Assembly: GCF_001683795.1 (NCBI RefSeq)
Contig: NZ_LIGX01000002.1
Location: forward strand, 1-64,000
Length of the DNA: 64,000 bases
Reading direction: 5' to 3'
Origin: Neoakkermansia glycaniphila
Lineage (GTDB): Bacteria; Verrucomicrobiota; Verrucomicrobiia; Verrucomicrobiales; Akkermansiaceae
Part shown: piece by piece, positions 57,743 through 64,000 of the stretch
How positions within the stretch are numbered: the first letter of the stretch is position 1
Layout: the number at the start of each line of letters is the position of its first letter
The notes under the pieces: generated by a model
What the model saw: the letters and a program-made list of their open reading frames with translations, nothing else
Database searches by the model: none
What the model was told of the DNA's origin: nothing
Position numbers and translations under genes: made by a program

Positions 57743-57778
57743 AAAAAGGCTCTTCCCTCCTACGGGAAGAGTCTTTTT
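57743..57778 (+). terminator. Terminator of bamA
   Basis: A 15-bp stem built on CTCTTCCC/GGGAAGAG flanked by A5 and T5 runs, with a 6-base loop. It could work in both directions. Confidence 0.9.
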
Positions 57779-57875
57779 CATCCCGCTTCCGGCAGCAGCG
57801 CCCACCCATCCGCCTGTTCGATAGCGAAGACAAACATACCCGAACCCAATCCTCCCCCTGCTCTTCAACACAAAG

Positions 57876-57904
57876 AAACCCTACGGCCTGACCGCAGGGT
57901 TTTC
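57876..57904. terminator. Terminator of the thioredoxin-like pair
   Basis: AAACCCT-x-CGG/CCG-x-AGGGTTT forms a stem with one mismatch. On the minus strand it is followed by CTTTG, on the plus strand by TCC, so it mainly serves the minus-strand genes. Confidence 0.6.
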
Positions 57905-57926
57905 CTTGAAAAATAAATAAGATAAA

Positions 57927-58448
57927 TTACTTACAGAATGTTTTGTACTGGGAAAGAAGTGAAGAAGGATGTCCATTCTTGATCACATTACCTTCGGCAT
58001 CGATAATATACAAATGAGGAATGCCGTTGGGGCTCTGTGCGCCCGGAATCTTGGACTGATCCTTCGGAGCCAGAACGGGGAACTTCGCTTTGCTCGATGA
58101 AATCCACTTCTTGGCATCGGCCGGATTCTGGTCGCGGCTGAACAGAATCAATTCAATATCAGGATTTTTCTTGATTTCTTCATTGTACAGCTTGACCACA
58201 TGCGGCATTTCTGCGCGGCACGGGCCGCACCAGCTGGCGGAGTACAGGCACAGATAGTATTTGGCATTCGTCTTGGCCTTCGGGCCGGTGAGAGGCTTCA
58301 CCTTGGCAAGAGCCTTGCCGACTGCACCCGGAGCATCCTCCACAGCAATCGGTTTATTGTCTGCTCCCTGCGCCGTGGATACGAGGAATCCCGTTCCACC
58401 CAACATGAGGCCGGCAAGGCCGACCGTAATGATGAATTTGTTTTTCAT
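57927..58448 (-). CDS. Exported thioredoxin-like protein with CGPC active site
   Basis: The 173-residue protein has a signal peptide (MKNKFIITVGLAGLMLGGTG) and a TlpA/ResA/tryparedoxin-like domain with C74-GP-C77 in 'YSASWCGPCRAEMPHV' and cis-Pro region 'NGIPHLYIIDAEG'. Such proteins reduce disulfides in the periplasm or on the cell surface, for example before cytochrome c assembly. It is the second gene of a two-gene unit, 21 bases after a paralogue that has CSAC instead of CGPC. Confidence 0.87.
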   Translation of the reverse strand: MKNKFIITVGLAGLMLGGTGFLVSTAQGADNKPIAVEDAPGAVGKALAKVKPLTGPKAKTNAKYYLCLYSASWCGPCRAEMPHVVKLYNEEIKKNPDIELILFSRDQNPADAKKWISSSKAKFPVLAPKDQSKIPGAQSPNGIPHLYIIDAEGNVIKNGHPSSLLSQYKTFCK

Positions 58449-58469
58449 GTTAAATTTGTATACGTTGGA

Positions 58470-59027
58470 TTATTGGGAAGGCTTACAATATTTTTTGTAA
58501 TCCTTGAGAATTTGTCCGGGCGAACCGCTCGCCACCTCGTTGCCGTCCTTATCGACAATATAGACATAGGGCAAAACGCCCTTCTTATTGCCGTAGCCCG
58601 GTACCTTGGAACCGTCGTCCTTTGAAACGACAGGAAACTTCATCTTCATCTGCTTGGCCCATGCCGCACCGGCTTCGGCCGTCTTGTCGCGGTTGAACAG
58701 AATCAGCTCGACATTCTTGTCCTTGGCGATCTTCGAATTGTAAGTACGGACGATCGACGGCATTTCCGCCCGGCAGGCCGAGCACCAGCTCGCCGAATAC
58801 AGGCAAATATAATAGGGAACCTCCGTTTTCGGAGTCACCTTGCCTGCATTCTGGAAAGTCAAATCCTTCAAGGCATTGCCTATTTTATTATCCGAAACGG
58901 ATACTTCCGCCGCAGCGGAGGCCGAATCGTTTCCGTTCGCCGCCATGGCAGGCAGGGAGGCTCCAAACAGGCAACCGGCAAAACAAGCCAGCCGCACGGG
59001 ACGCAGCAGAGGTGCATGGTATTTCAT
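58470..59027 (-). CDS. Exported thioredoxin-like protein with CSAC active site
   Basis: The 185-residue protein has a signal peptide ending near 'SLPAMAANG' and a thioredoxin-like domain closely related to the downstream gene ('YYICLYSASWCSACRAEMPS', 'GVLPYVYIVDKDG'). Its redox pair is C82-SA-C85, a less common dipeptide that should change the redox potential relative to the CGPC paralogue. The two likely arose by tandem duplication and then specialised. A promoter lies about 34 bases upstream. Confidence 0.87.
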   Translation of the reverse strand: MKYHAPLLRPVRLACFAGCLFGASLPAMAANGNDSASAAAEVSVSDNKIGNALKDLTFQNAGKVTPKTEVPYYICLYSASWCSACRAEMPSIVRTYNSKIAKDKNVELILFNRDKTAEAGAAWAKQMKMKFPVVSKDDGSKVPGYGNKKGVLPYVYIVDKDGNEVASGSPGQILKDYKKYCKPSQ

Positions 59028-59060
59028 GGTCGAATATCCGTGTAAAATATTATTTCCTTA

Positions 59061-59089
59061 CACTTACAGAAAAAAGACAGGACTGTCAA
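59061..59089 (-). promoter_or_regulatory. Probable promoter of the thioredoxin-like pair
   Basis: On the minus strand TTGACA is followed after 17 bp by TAAGTG, a weak -10 box. Confidence 0.42.
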
Positions 59090-59117
59090 GGTAAAAAGGC
59101 TAACGCTCTCTTTCTAC

Positions 59118-59144
59118 TTGACTATCGTCCGGGAATTCTATAGC
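59118..59144 (+). promoter_or_regulatory. Possible promoter of the Pro/Ala-tailed lipoprotein gene
   Basis: TTGACT and TATAGC are 15 bp apart (slightly short), 24 bases before the ATG at 59169. Confidence 0.35.
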
Positions 59145-59168
59145 GTTCGCGCGTATTCGAGCATCACA

Positions 59169-59804
59169 ATGAAAGCGGCGAACATTCTTATCCTGTGCCT
59201 GTGCGGCACATTGAGCGGCTGCGTGGCGGCACTGGCCACCGTAGGCAGCGGCATATCGGACGCCGTCGTCGGCGCGATCAAGGACGAAACCAGCGAACAG
59301 GTCTCCGGTACCGTCAAGAAAGGCGTGCGCAACCAGTTCGGCGACAAGGAAAACACGGAAAAACTCAGTGAAGAGGTCCGTGCCAACCGCATTGCCCGGC
59401 TGACCTCCAAACCCTCCGCCACGGATGCCGACCTGCTCAAGGCATGGGATATGACGCGTGGCTCGGAACACGAAGACATCCGCGACGCATGGGGAACCTG
59501 CTCCCGCAAATATCCGGAAAACCTCTACCGCCTGAGCGGACAGATTCCGGCGGCCGACAAACCGCAATTCGCCGCGCTCGTCTCCTGGCTGAATACGAAC
59601 GGATGCACGCCGGGCAACGGCAAGGCGGAGCTCTGGCAAGTCTTCACCGCCTCGCCGGAAAGCTACCCCGTCCTTCCGGCCGCTACGCCCGCAGCTCCGG
59701 CGCAGCCCGCCCCCGCACAAACTCCGGCAGCCACTCCTGCCCCAGCGCCAGCACCTGCACAGCCTGAAACACCAGCCCCGGAGAAAACTTCTCCCGCTGC
59801 CTGA
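59169..59804 (+). CDS. Lipoprotein of unknown function with Pro/Ala-rich tail
   Basis: The ATG at 59169 gives 211 residues with a lipoprotein signal (lipobox LSGC, Cys18). A short helical domain follows (about 25-165) with two Cys ('DAWGTCSRKYPENLYRLSG', 'WLNTNGCTPG'). The last 40 residues are a Pro/Ala/Gln repeat ('AAPAQPAPAQTPAATP'), probably an extended linker reaching through or along the cell wall. No family recognised. Confidence 0.72.
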   Translation: MKAANILILCLCGTLSGCVAALATVGSGISDAVVGAIKDETSEQVSGTVKKGVRNQFGDKENTEKLSEEVRANRIARLTSKPSATDADLLKAWDMTRGSEHEDIRDAWGTCSRKYPENLYRLSGQIPAADKPQFAALVSWLNTNGCTPGNGKAELWQVFTASPESYPVLPAATPAAPAQPAPAQTPAATPAPAPAPAQPETPAPEKTSPAA

Positions 59805-59851
59805 AAGTAAGCATCCCTCCTCCGCCGGGACATGCCGGGCACGATTTCGCC

Positions 59852-59880
59852 TTGCCAAGAATCCCATGCAGGGGTAGAGT
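59852..59880 (+). promoter_or_regulatory. Promoter of the OsmC gene, probably leaderless
   Basis: TTGCCA, a 17-bp spacer and TAGAGT end six bases before the ATG at 59887. Confidence 0.58.
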
Positions 59881-59886
59881 GTCGTT

Positions 59887-60294
59887 ATGGTCAAATCTCA
59901 CATCACCTATCAGGGCGGCCTGCATTGCTCCGCGCAGCATGAACCTTCCAAGGCCGTCATCGAAACGGATGCTCCCGTGGACAACAACGGCAAGGGCGAA
60001 GCCTTTTCCCCCACCGACCTCGTCGGCGCGGCACTGGCGGCCTGCATGAGCACCATCATGGGCATGGTGACCGAACGCAAAGGCATCGACCTCACCGGCA
60101 TGACTGTTGACGTCGCCAAGCACATGAACGCCGATCCCCGCCGCATCGGCAAGCTGGAAATCGTCATCACCGTCCCGCTGCCGGAAGACACTCCCTACAA
60201 GAGCATGCTCGAACAGGCAGCGCTCAACTGCCCCGTCAAAAAAAGCCTCCATCCCGACGTAGAAATCCCCATCACCTGGATTTGGGGCAAATAA
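59887..60294 (+). CDS. OsmC-family protein
   Basis: The 135-residue protein matches OsmC/Ohr/YhfA proteins in length and layout. Two conserved cysteines are present: C53 in 'AALAACMSTIMGM' and C115 in 'ALNCPVKKSLHP', the pair that reduces organic hydroperoxides in characterised members. 'GEAFSPTDLVGAAL' is the usual helix-start motif. It probably protects against peroxides. Subfamily (OsmC, Ohr or YhfA) cannot be fixed by eye. Confidence 0.88.
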   Translation: MVKSHITYQGGLHCSAQHEPSKAVIETDAPVDNNGKGEAFSPTDLVGAALAACMSTIMGMVTERKGIDLTGMTVDVAKHMNADPRRIGKLEIVITVPLPEDTPYKSMLEQAALNCPVKKSLHPDVEIPITWIWGK

Positions 60295-60324
60295 GCCTCT
60301 CCCGCAAGGGGGCTTGCCAGCCGC

Positions 60325-60807
60325 ATGCCCCCTGCTATCCCCATTGCCGCCATGAACAGATCCCGCTTCCTTTCCTGGGCATTTCCCGCCTTCCTGCTCC
60401 TGACGCTCGTCCCCAACTTCGCCGGCACGCTTGGCTCCGGAGCAGCTCTCGCCATCGGATGCGTTGCCATGGCGGCATGCTGGCTGCTCGTTTGGCTCCG
60501 GCTGGCATCCGAAAGCCGCCGCCCGGAATTGTCCACTCTCGTCATCCTCCCCTTCATACCGACGCAGCTCGCCCTGGCCGATCTGCATCTCTGGCCCATG
60601 GAGCATCCGGCCAGCGCCATCTCCTGGATCATTCTCTGGATTGCCTGCGGCTGCATTGCCTTTCTCTGCATCATGCCTGACGCTGAAGACCGCGACCCCG
60701 ATTCGCGCATGGACGGCACCTCCGTGCTGCTGGGCACGCTGCTCGCCGCTTATGTCATCATGCAGGCCATCGGACCTCTGGCCATACTGGCCCGCAGCCT
60801 TCAATAA
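60325..60807 (+). CDS. Small integral membrane protein of unknown function
   Basis: The 160-residue protein has four predicted membrane helices (near residues 15-35, 40-60, 70-110 and 132-155). No motif recognised. It starts 30 bases after the OsmC gene and may share its transcript. An ATG at 60352 (MNRSRFLSWAF) is an alternative start and gives a more usual N-terminus. Confidence 0.6.
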   Translation: MPPAIPIAAMNRSRFLSWAFPAFLLLTLVPNFAGTLGSGAALAIGCVAMAACWLLVWLRLASESRRPELSTLVILPFIPTQLALADLHLWPMEHPASAISWIILWIACGCIAFLCIMPDAEDRDPDSRMDGTSVLLGTLLAAYVIMQAIGPLAILARSLQ

Positions 60808-60906
60808 AACGTCATCAAATACTTTTTATTCAAAAACTGTTTCTTTTTTTAAACAAATAACTGTTCGCATGCATCACATACGACAGTGTCGCCTGACACC
60901 CCCCAT

Positions 60907-61533
60907 ATGAAAAAACACATATCATGCCTGCTACTGTCCGCATCGGCTCTTCTGTTGAGCTCTTGCGACTCCTTCATGTATTCTGATGTCGGATGGTCTG
61001 GTACGTCGACCGGCCTGTACAACAACAACGGCTGGAGCAACGCCCGCTACGATTATGACGGCTTCCCCATCTACGGCTACTATGACGGCCGCCCCGTCTA
61101 CGGCTACACCTCCGTCGGCGTGCCCATCTACACGTACAACAGTCTCGACAGGCATTGCTACGTGCCGAGCTGGAAACCAGCCCCCCACTACCGCGGCCAC
61201 TACCGCTATCCCTCACACGTACACCATTGCGTCACGCCGCCGAAGAGGCCGAGCCACCATGTGCCGTCGTACAGGCCACAGCCCAACAACCGCCCGGCAT
61301 ACTCGCCCTCACGCCCCAGCCACCGGCCCTCCTACACGCCGCCGAGCCATTCTTCTTCATCGTCTTCATGGCATTCGAGCAGCAGCGGATCAAGCCACAG
61401 CTCATGGAATACGGGCAGCCATTCGTCCTCCCACTCCTCCGGCAGCTCCTCCCACTGGAACAACCGGGACAACCACTCCGGCAGCTCCTCACCCTCGCCT
61501 TCACGCTACCCGGCAACCTCCCGCCACCGCTGA
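60907..61533 (+). CDS. Lipoprotein with Tyr/Gly repeats and a Ser/His-rich tail
   Basis: The ATG at 60907 gives 208 residues with a lipoprotein signal (MKKHISCLLLSASALLLSSC, lipidated Cys20). Residues 25-75 carry repeated Tyr-Gly/Tyr-Asp units ('YDGFPIYGYYDGRPVYGYTS'). Residues 95-140 are Pro/His-rich and residues 140-200 almost only Ser, His, Trp, Gly and Asn. The composition suggests an intrinsically disordered, possibly metal-binding surface protein. No family recognised. tlyA follows. Confidence 0.72.
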   Translation: MKKHISCLLLSASALLLSSCDSFMYSDVGWSGTSTGLYNNNGWSNARYDYDGFPIYGYYDGRPVYGYTSVGVPIYTYNSLDRHCYVPSWKPAPHYRGHYRYPSHVHHCVTPPKRPSHHVPSYRPQPNNRPAYSPSRPSHRPSYTPPSHSSSSSSWHSSSSGSSHSSWNTGSHSSSHSSGSSSHWNNRDNHSGSSSPSPSRYPATSRHR

Positions 61534-61575
61534 AGACAGCCGCCCCTCATACTCATTCATCCGTACCTTCATTCC

Positions 61576-62304
61576 GTGCCTAAACAACGCCTCGACCTCC
61601 TCGTCTCCACGCTGGGCCTCGCCGAATCCCGCGAGCAGGCCCAGCGGCTCATCCTTGCCGGGGAAGTCACCGTCAACGGCCATCCGGCCACCAAGCCCGG
61701 CATGAAGGTGGATGATACCCTGCCCATCGCCGTCAAAAACAAACCGCGCTACGTCAGCCGCGGAGGCCTGAAACTCGAAGGCGCACTTGCCGCCTTTCCG
61801 GTCTCCGCCGAAGGTAAAGTCTGCCTCGACATCGGCTCCTCCACTGGTGGCTTCACCGACTGCCTGCTCCAGCATGGAGCCGTCCGCGTACATGCAATCG
61901 ACGTCGGCACCAACCAGCTCGTCTGGAAACTGCGCACCGATCCCCGAGTCATCGTCAAAGAGCAATTCAACGCCCGCTACATGACCCCCGAAGACCTGGG
62001 CGAACCCATCCAGCTCATCGTCTCGGACGTCTCCTTCATCTCGCTCACAAAAATTCTCCCGGCAGCCTTTGCCTGCATGGCCGACGGCGGCGACGCCCTC
62101 GTCCTCATCAAACCCCAATTCGAACTCCAGCCAGAAGACATCGGCCCCGGCGGCATCGTGCGCGATCCCGACCTGCACCGGCGTGCCGTCGACAAAATCC
62201 ATACATTCGTCACCGAAACACTAGGCAGGCAATGGATGGGCATAGCCGACTCCCCCATCACGGGCATGGAAGGCAACAGGGAATTCCTCGCCTGGCTCAA
62301 ATAG
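61576..62304 (+). CDS. tlyA: TlyA-family rRNA 2'-O-methyltransferase
   Basis: The 242-residue protein has an N-terminal S4 RNA-binding domain ('QRLDLLVSTLGLAESREQAQ', 1-60) and an FtsJ-like methyltransferase domain ('VCLDIGSSTGGFTDCLLQHG'; 'LIVSDVSFISL'; 'LIKPQFE'). TlyA proteins methylate 2'-hydroxyls of cytidines in 23S and, in the longer subtype, 16S rRNA. Some relatives were long annotated as hemolysins. Start is a GTG at 61576; no nearby ATG fits better. Confidence 0.9.
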   Translation: MPKQRLDLLVSTLGLAESREQAQRLILAGEVTVNGHPATKPGMKVDDTLPIAVKNKPRYVSRGGLKLEGALAAFPVSAEGKVCLDIGSSTGGFTDCLLQHGAVRVHAIDVGTNQLVWKLRTDPRVIVKEQFNARYMTPEDLGEPIQLIVSDVSFISLTKILPAAFACMADGGDALVLIKPQFELQPEDIGPGGIVRDPDLHRRAVDKIHTFVTETLGRQWMGIADSPITGMEGNREFLAWLK

Positions 62305-62327
62305 CTCCGCCCGCAGAGCAAAACGCG

Positions 62328-62343
62328 GCATCCGGCCGGATGC
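62328..62343 (+). terminator. Terminator-like hairpin after tlyA
   Basis: GCATCC-GGCC-GGATGC is an exact 16-bp palindrome 23 bases after tlyA. There is no T run, so termination activity is doubtful. Confidence 0.35.
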
Positions 62344-62368
62344 TGAGCCATCCGCACACGCATTCCTC

Positions 62369-62396
62369 TTGATTACGGGAAGCAACCCGCTACAGT
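62369..62396 (+). promoter_or_regulatory. Promoter of the right-edge gene
   Basis: TTGATT, a 16-bp spacer and TACAGT lie 34 bases before the ATG at 62431. Confidence 0.55.
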
Positions 62397-62430
62397 ATCC
62401 CCGCGCACACGCCATTTTCCAATCATCTTC

Positions 62431-64000
62431 ATGAACACTCGACACACCTTGATGCTCCTGGCAGCATCGGTTCTGCATCCTGCCGCACACGCCGGAGCAG
62501 CCCCTCCATCCGCCACTCCGCAAGCCGTACTCCGGCAAATGGCGGAAACTCCGCGCAACGCCCCGGCTACGGCAGAACAACGTGCCGCAGCCCTCGGCTC
62601 CCTTGCCATGATCCCGCAGGATGCCGAATTCTTCCTCTCCATCCCGGACATGCCGGGCAGCGCGCAGCGCCTCTCGCAATCCCACTGGGCGCGCACCGCC
62701 TATCCGGACCTGCCCGAACTTCATCTCGTCAAGCAACTGCTTGCCGGAAAGGAATACCCCCGGTCTCTCGTCATCGCCGGAGGCGCCGGATCCACCAAGG
62801 CACTCGCCCGCATCCTTCCGATACTGGGCCGCATGGAAATAGCCGATTGCCGGGAAAAACGCCTCGGCATCCCGCAGCCGCCTGCCTACGGATCGGAAAA
62901 CATGACCGACGAACAAATCATGGCCGCATGGCAGCAATACGATCAGAAACGCCACAGGCAAACCCACCCCTTCCGGAGCCCCATCCTGAAAGACCTGTAC
63001 TCCGCACCGCTTCCGGCCATCACCCTCATCGCGGAACTGCCCGCCCGCCAGATGGAGAAAATACCCGCCGTCATGCAGGAAATCCAGCAACTGTGCAATG
63101 ACCGCGAGCATGAAGGCTGGTTCAACCTCCTCGGCGAATTCCACGAAGGACAATACGACGGCCTCCACTGGCAGGGCGTACGCATCGACGGCGGCAAAAT
63201 ATACGGCTCCATGCAACGGACTGCCGCCCTGTATGCGTCGGACGCGGCATACGCCCGATGGCTCAAGGAAATGGAACCGCTCCTCTCCGGCCGCGAATGC
63301 TATATCCTTGCCGCCACGCACGGGGACAAACTCATCGTCAGCATCTGCACCGACCCGGCCAGGGAAATACACCTCGCCAAAACTCCGCAGGAATCCATCC
63401 TCGCCACGGACAAAACCGCCTTTGCCGATGCACGGCTTCCCTTGCATCCGGACATGCTCTTCCACATCGACCAGAGCTTCTTCGAACACCTCGCCCGTGA
63501 AATCGACGAACAAATGGCTCGGGAAAAGAAAATACAGCCCCGCTTCTACGCCGCGTCCATCATCGAATTCTGCCAGGCATGCCGCACCCTGATCCAGCCT
63601 GCTCCCGTCAACGGCATCATCTGGCAGGACAAGGGAATCCATGCCGAACTGGCCTATGGGCGAGACCGCTCCATCGACCCGTCTTCCATACTGAAAATAG
63701 CCTCCATCGCCGACCGCCCAACCACCATCCTCTATGCGGAAGGAGCCAGCTCCCGTGAAGGCATCGGAGCATTCATGCCCTACGCCGCCGAAATCGCCCG
63801 CGCCCTTGCGGACGGCCTTGAATTGACGGACGCCTCATTCCGCAAAATCGGCCGGGGCTTCTCCGCCATCCTCGACGGATGGCAGGGAGATGCCGCCTTC
63901 GTCATGGACAACCAGGGGCACCTTCCCGCCGAACTGGCAGGCAACATGTCCAAACTGCACATCCCCCGCATCGCCTTCTATGCCGATGTCCGCAACAGGC
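62431..64000 (+). CDS. Secreted protein of unknown function (partial, C-terminus off the right edge)
   Basis: The frame is open from the ATG at 62431 to the edge, 523 codons. It begins with a signal peptide (MNTRHTLMLLAASVLHPAAHA). The mature part starts with a region of helices, then 'GSLAMIPQDAEFFLSIPDMP', 'PRSLVIAGGAGSTKALARIL' and later 'RPTTILYAEGASSREGIGAF' and 'FSAILDGWQGDAAFVMDN'. The pattern is that of large periplasmic proteins found in Verrucomicrobiota with repeated alpha/beta units and no known catalytic motif. I cannot name a family. It has its own promoter. Confidence 0.75.
   Translation, partial: MNTRHTLMLLAASVLHPAAHAGAAPPSATPQAVLRQMAETPRNAPATAEQRAAALGSLAMIPQDAEFFLSIPDMPGSAQRLSQSHWARTAYPDLPELHLVKQLLAGKEYPRSLVIAGGAGSTKALARILPILGRMEIADCREKRLGIPQPPAYGSENMTDEQIMAAWQQYDQKRHRQTHPFRSPILKDLYSAPLPAITLIAELPARQMEKIPAVMQEIQQLCNDREHEGWFNLLGEFHEGQYDGLHWQGVRIDGGKIYGSMQRTAALYASDAAYARWLKEMEPLLSGRECYILAATHGDKLIVSICTDPAREIHLAKTPQESILATDKTAFADARLPLHPDMLFHIDQSFFEHLAREIDEQMAREKKIQPRFYAASIIEFCQACRTLIQPAPVNGIIWQDKGIHAELAYGRDRSIDPSSILKIASIADRPTTILYAEGASSREGIGAFMPYAAEIARALADGLELTDASFRKIGRGFSAILDGWQGDAAFVMDNQGHLPAELAGNMSKLHIPRIAFYADVRNR

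Noticed and set aside
55022..57871. 949-residue open frame antisense to bamA
   Set aside because: Shadow of bamA codon usage; the plus-strand frame has signal peptide, POTRA and barrel motifs.
61576..62304. Hemolysin
   Set aside because: TlyA proteins carry this old name, but the S4 plus FtsJ-like methyltransferase domains indicate rRNA modification.

Overview
The window looks like a chromosomal segment of a Verrucomicrobiota bacterium, most likely Akkermansia or a close relative; this is an inference from gene content, not a database match. The supporting signs are a giant autotransporter-type adhesin with passenger-associated repeats, secreted glycan-degrading enzymes (a GH20 hexosaminidase and a heparinase II/III-like lyase), a PEP-CTERM-tailed surface protein, type III glutamine synthetase, BamA, many proteins with Gram-negative export signals, and a G+C content in the high fifties. 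No rRNA, CRISPR array, insertion sequence, prophage or integrase was seen. Coding density is high. Most genes use a long, highly biased reading frame that throws large open frames onto the opposite strand, and these were left out.

Layout. 1-7323: adhesin on the minus strand, cut by the left edge. 7.8-12.2 kb: convergent GH20 hexosaminidase and PL12-like lyase. 12.3-15.2 kb: tRNA-Gln diverging from prfA-prmC and a membrane protein. 15.2-17.1 kb: two hypothetical genes. 17.2-22.1 kb: clpB diverging from L,D-transpeptidase, M23 peptidase and nadD. 22.1-29.1 kb: nitrogen assimilation, with a clear sigma-54 promoter and two upstream enhancer-like inverted repeats driving type III glutamine synthetase, followed by glutamate synthase. 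29.4-31.0 kb: two A+T-richer secreted unknowns sharing an upstream motif. 31.3-34.8 kb: MarC, an EamA transporter and a MATE transporter with a long structured leader. 34.9-36.6 kb: DUF4139-like exported protein. 36.8-44.6 kb: a thioredoxin-TPR protein, a large di-CxxCH protein with a C-terminal SUMF1/FGE-like domain, a beta-propeller/cytochrome c protein and a chorismatase/Rid-like enzyme, apparently one functional group. 44.7-51.7 kb: PEP-CTERM protein, rnc, miaB, trypsin-like protease, Spx/ArsC-like protein, an RsmA-Nudix fusion and an EF-hand protein. 51.9-57.7 kb: a His/Met/Cys-rich protein with 44-residue tandem repeats, a Hanks kinase, a Nudix hydrolase and bamA. 57.9-64 kb: two thioredoxin-like paralogues, two lipoproteins, an OsmC protein, a membrane protein, tlyA and a secreted unknown cut by the right edge.

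A recurring promoter pattern is visible: a TTG-type -35 box, a 16-18 bp spacer and a -10 box close to TA(G/C)NNT. In several genes the -10 box ends only 6-7 bases before the start codon, which suggests leaderless mRNAs.

The best candidates for something undescribed are the tandem-repeat His/Met/Cys protein (51936-53201), the heme-protein/FGE-like/chorismatase-like group (36.8-44.6 kb), the RsmA-Nudix fusion (49424-50770), and the structured leader before the MATE gene (33149-33493).
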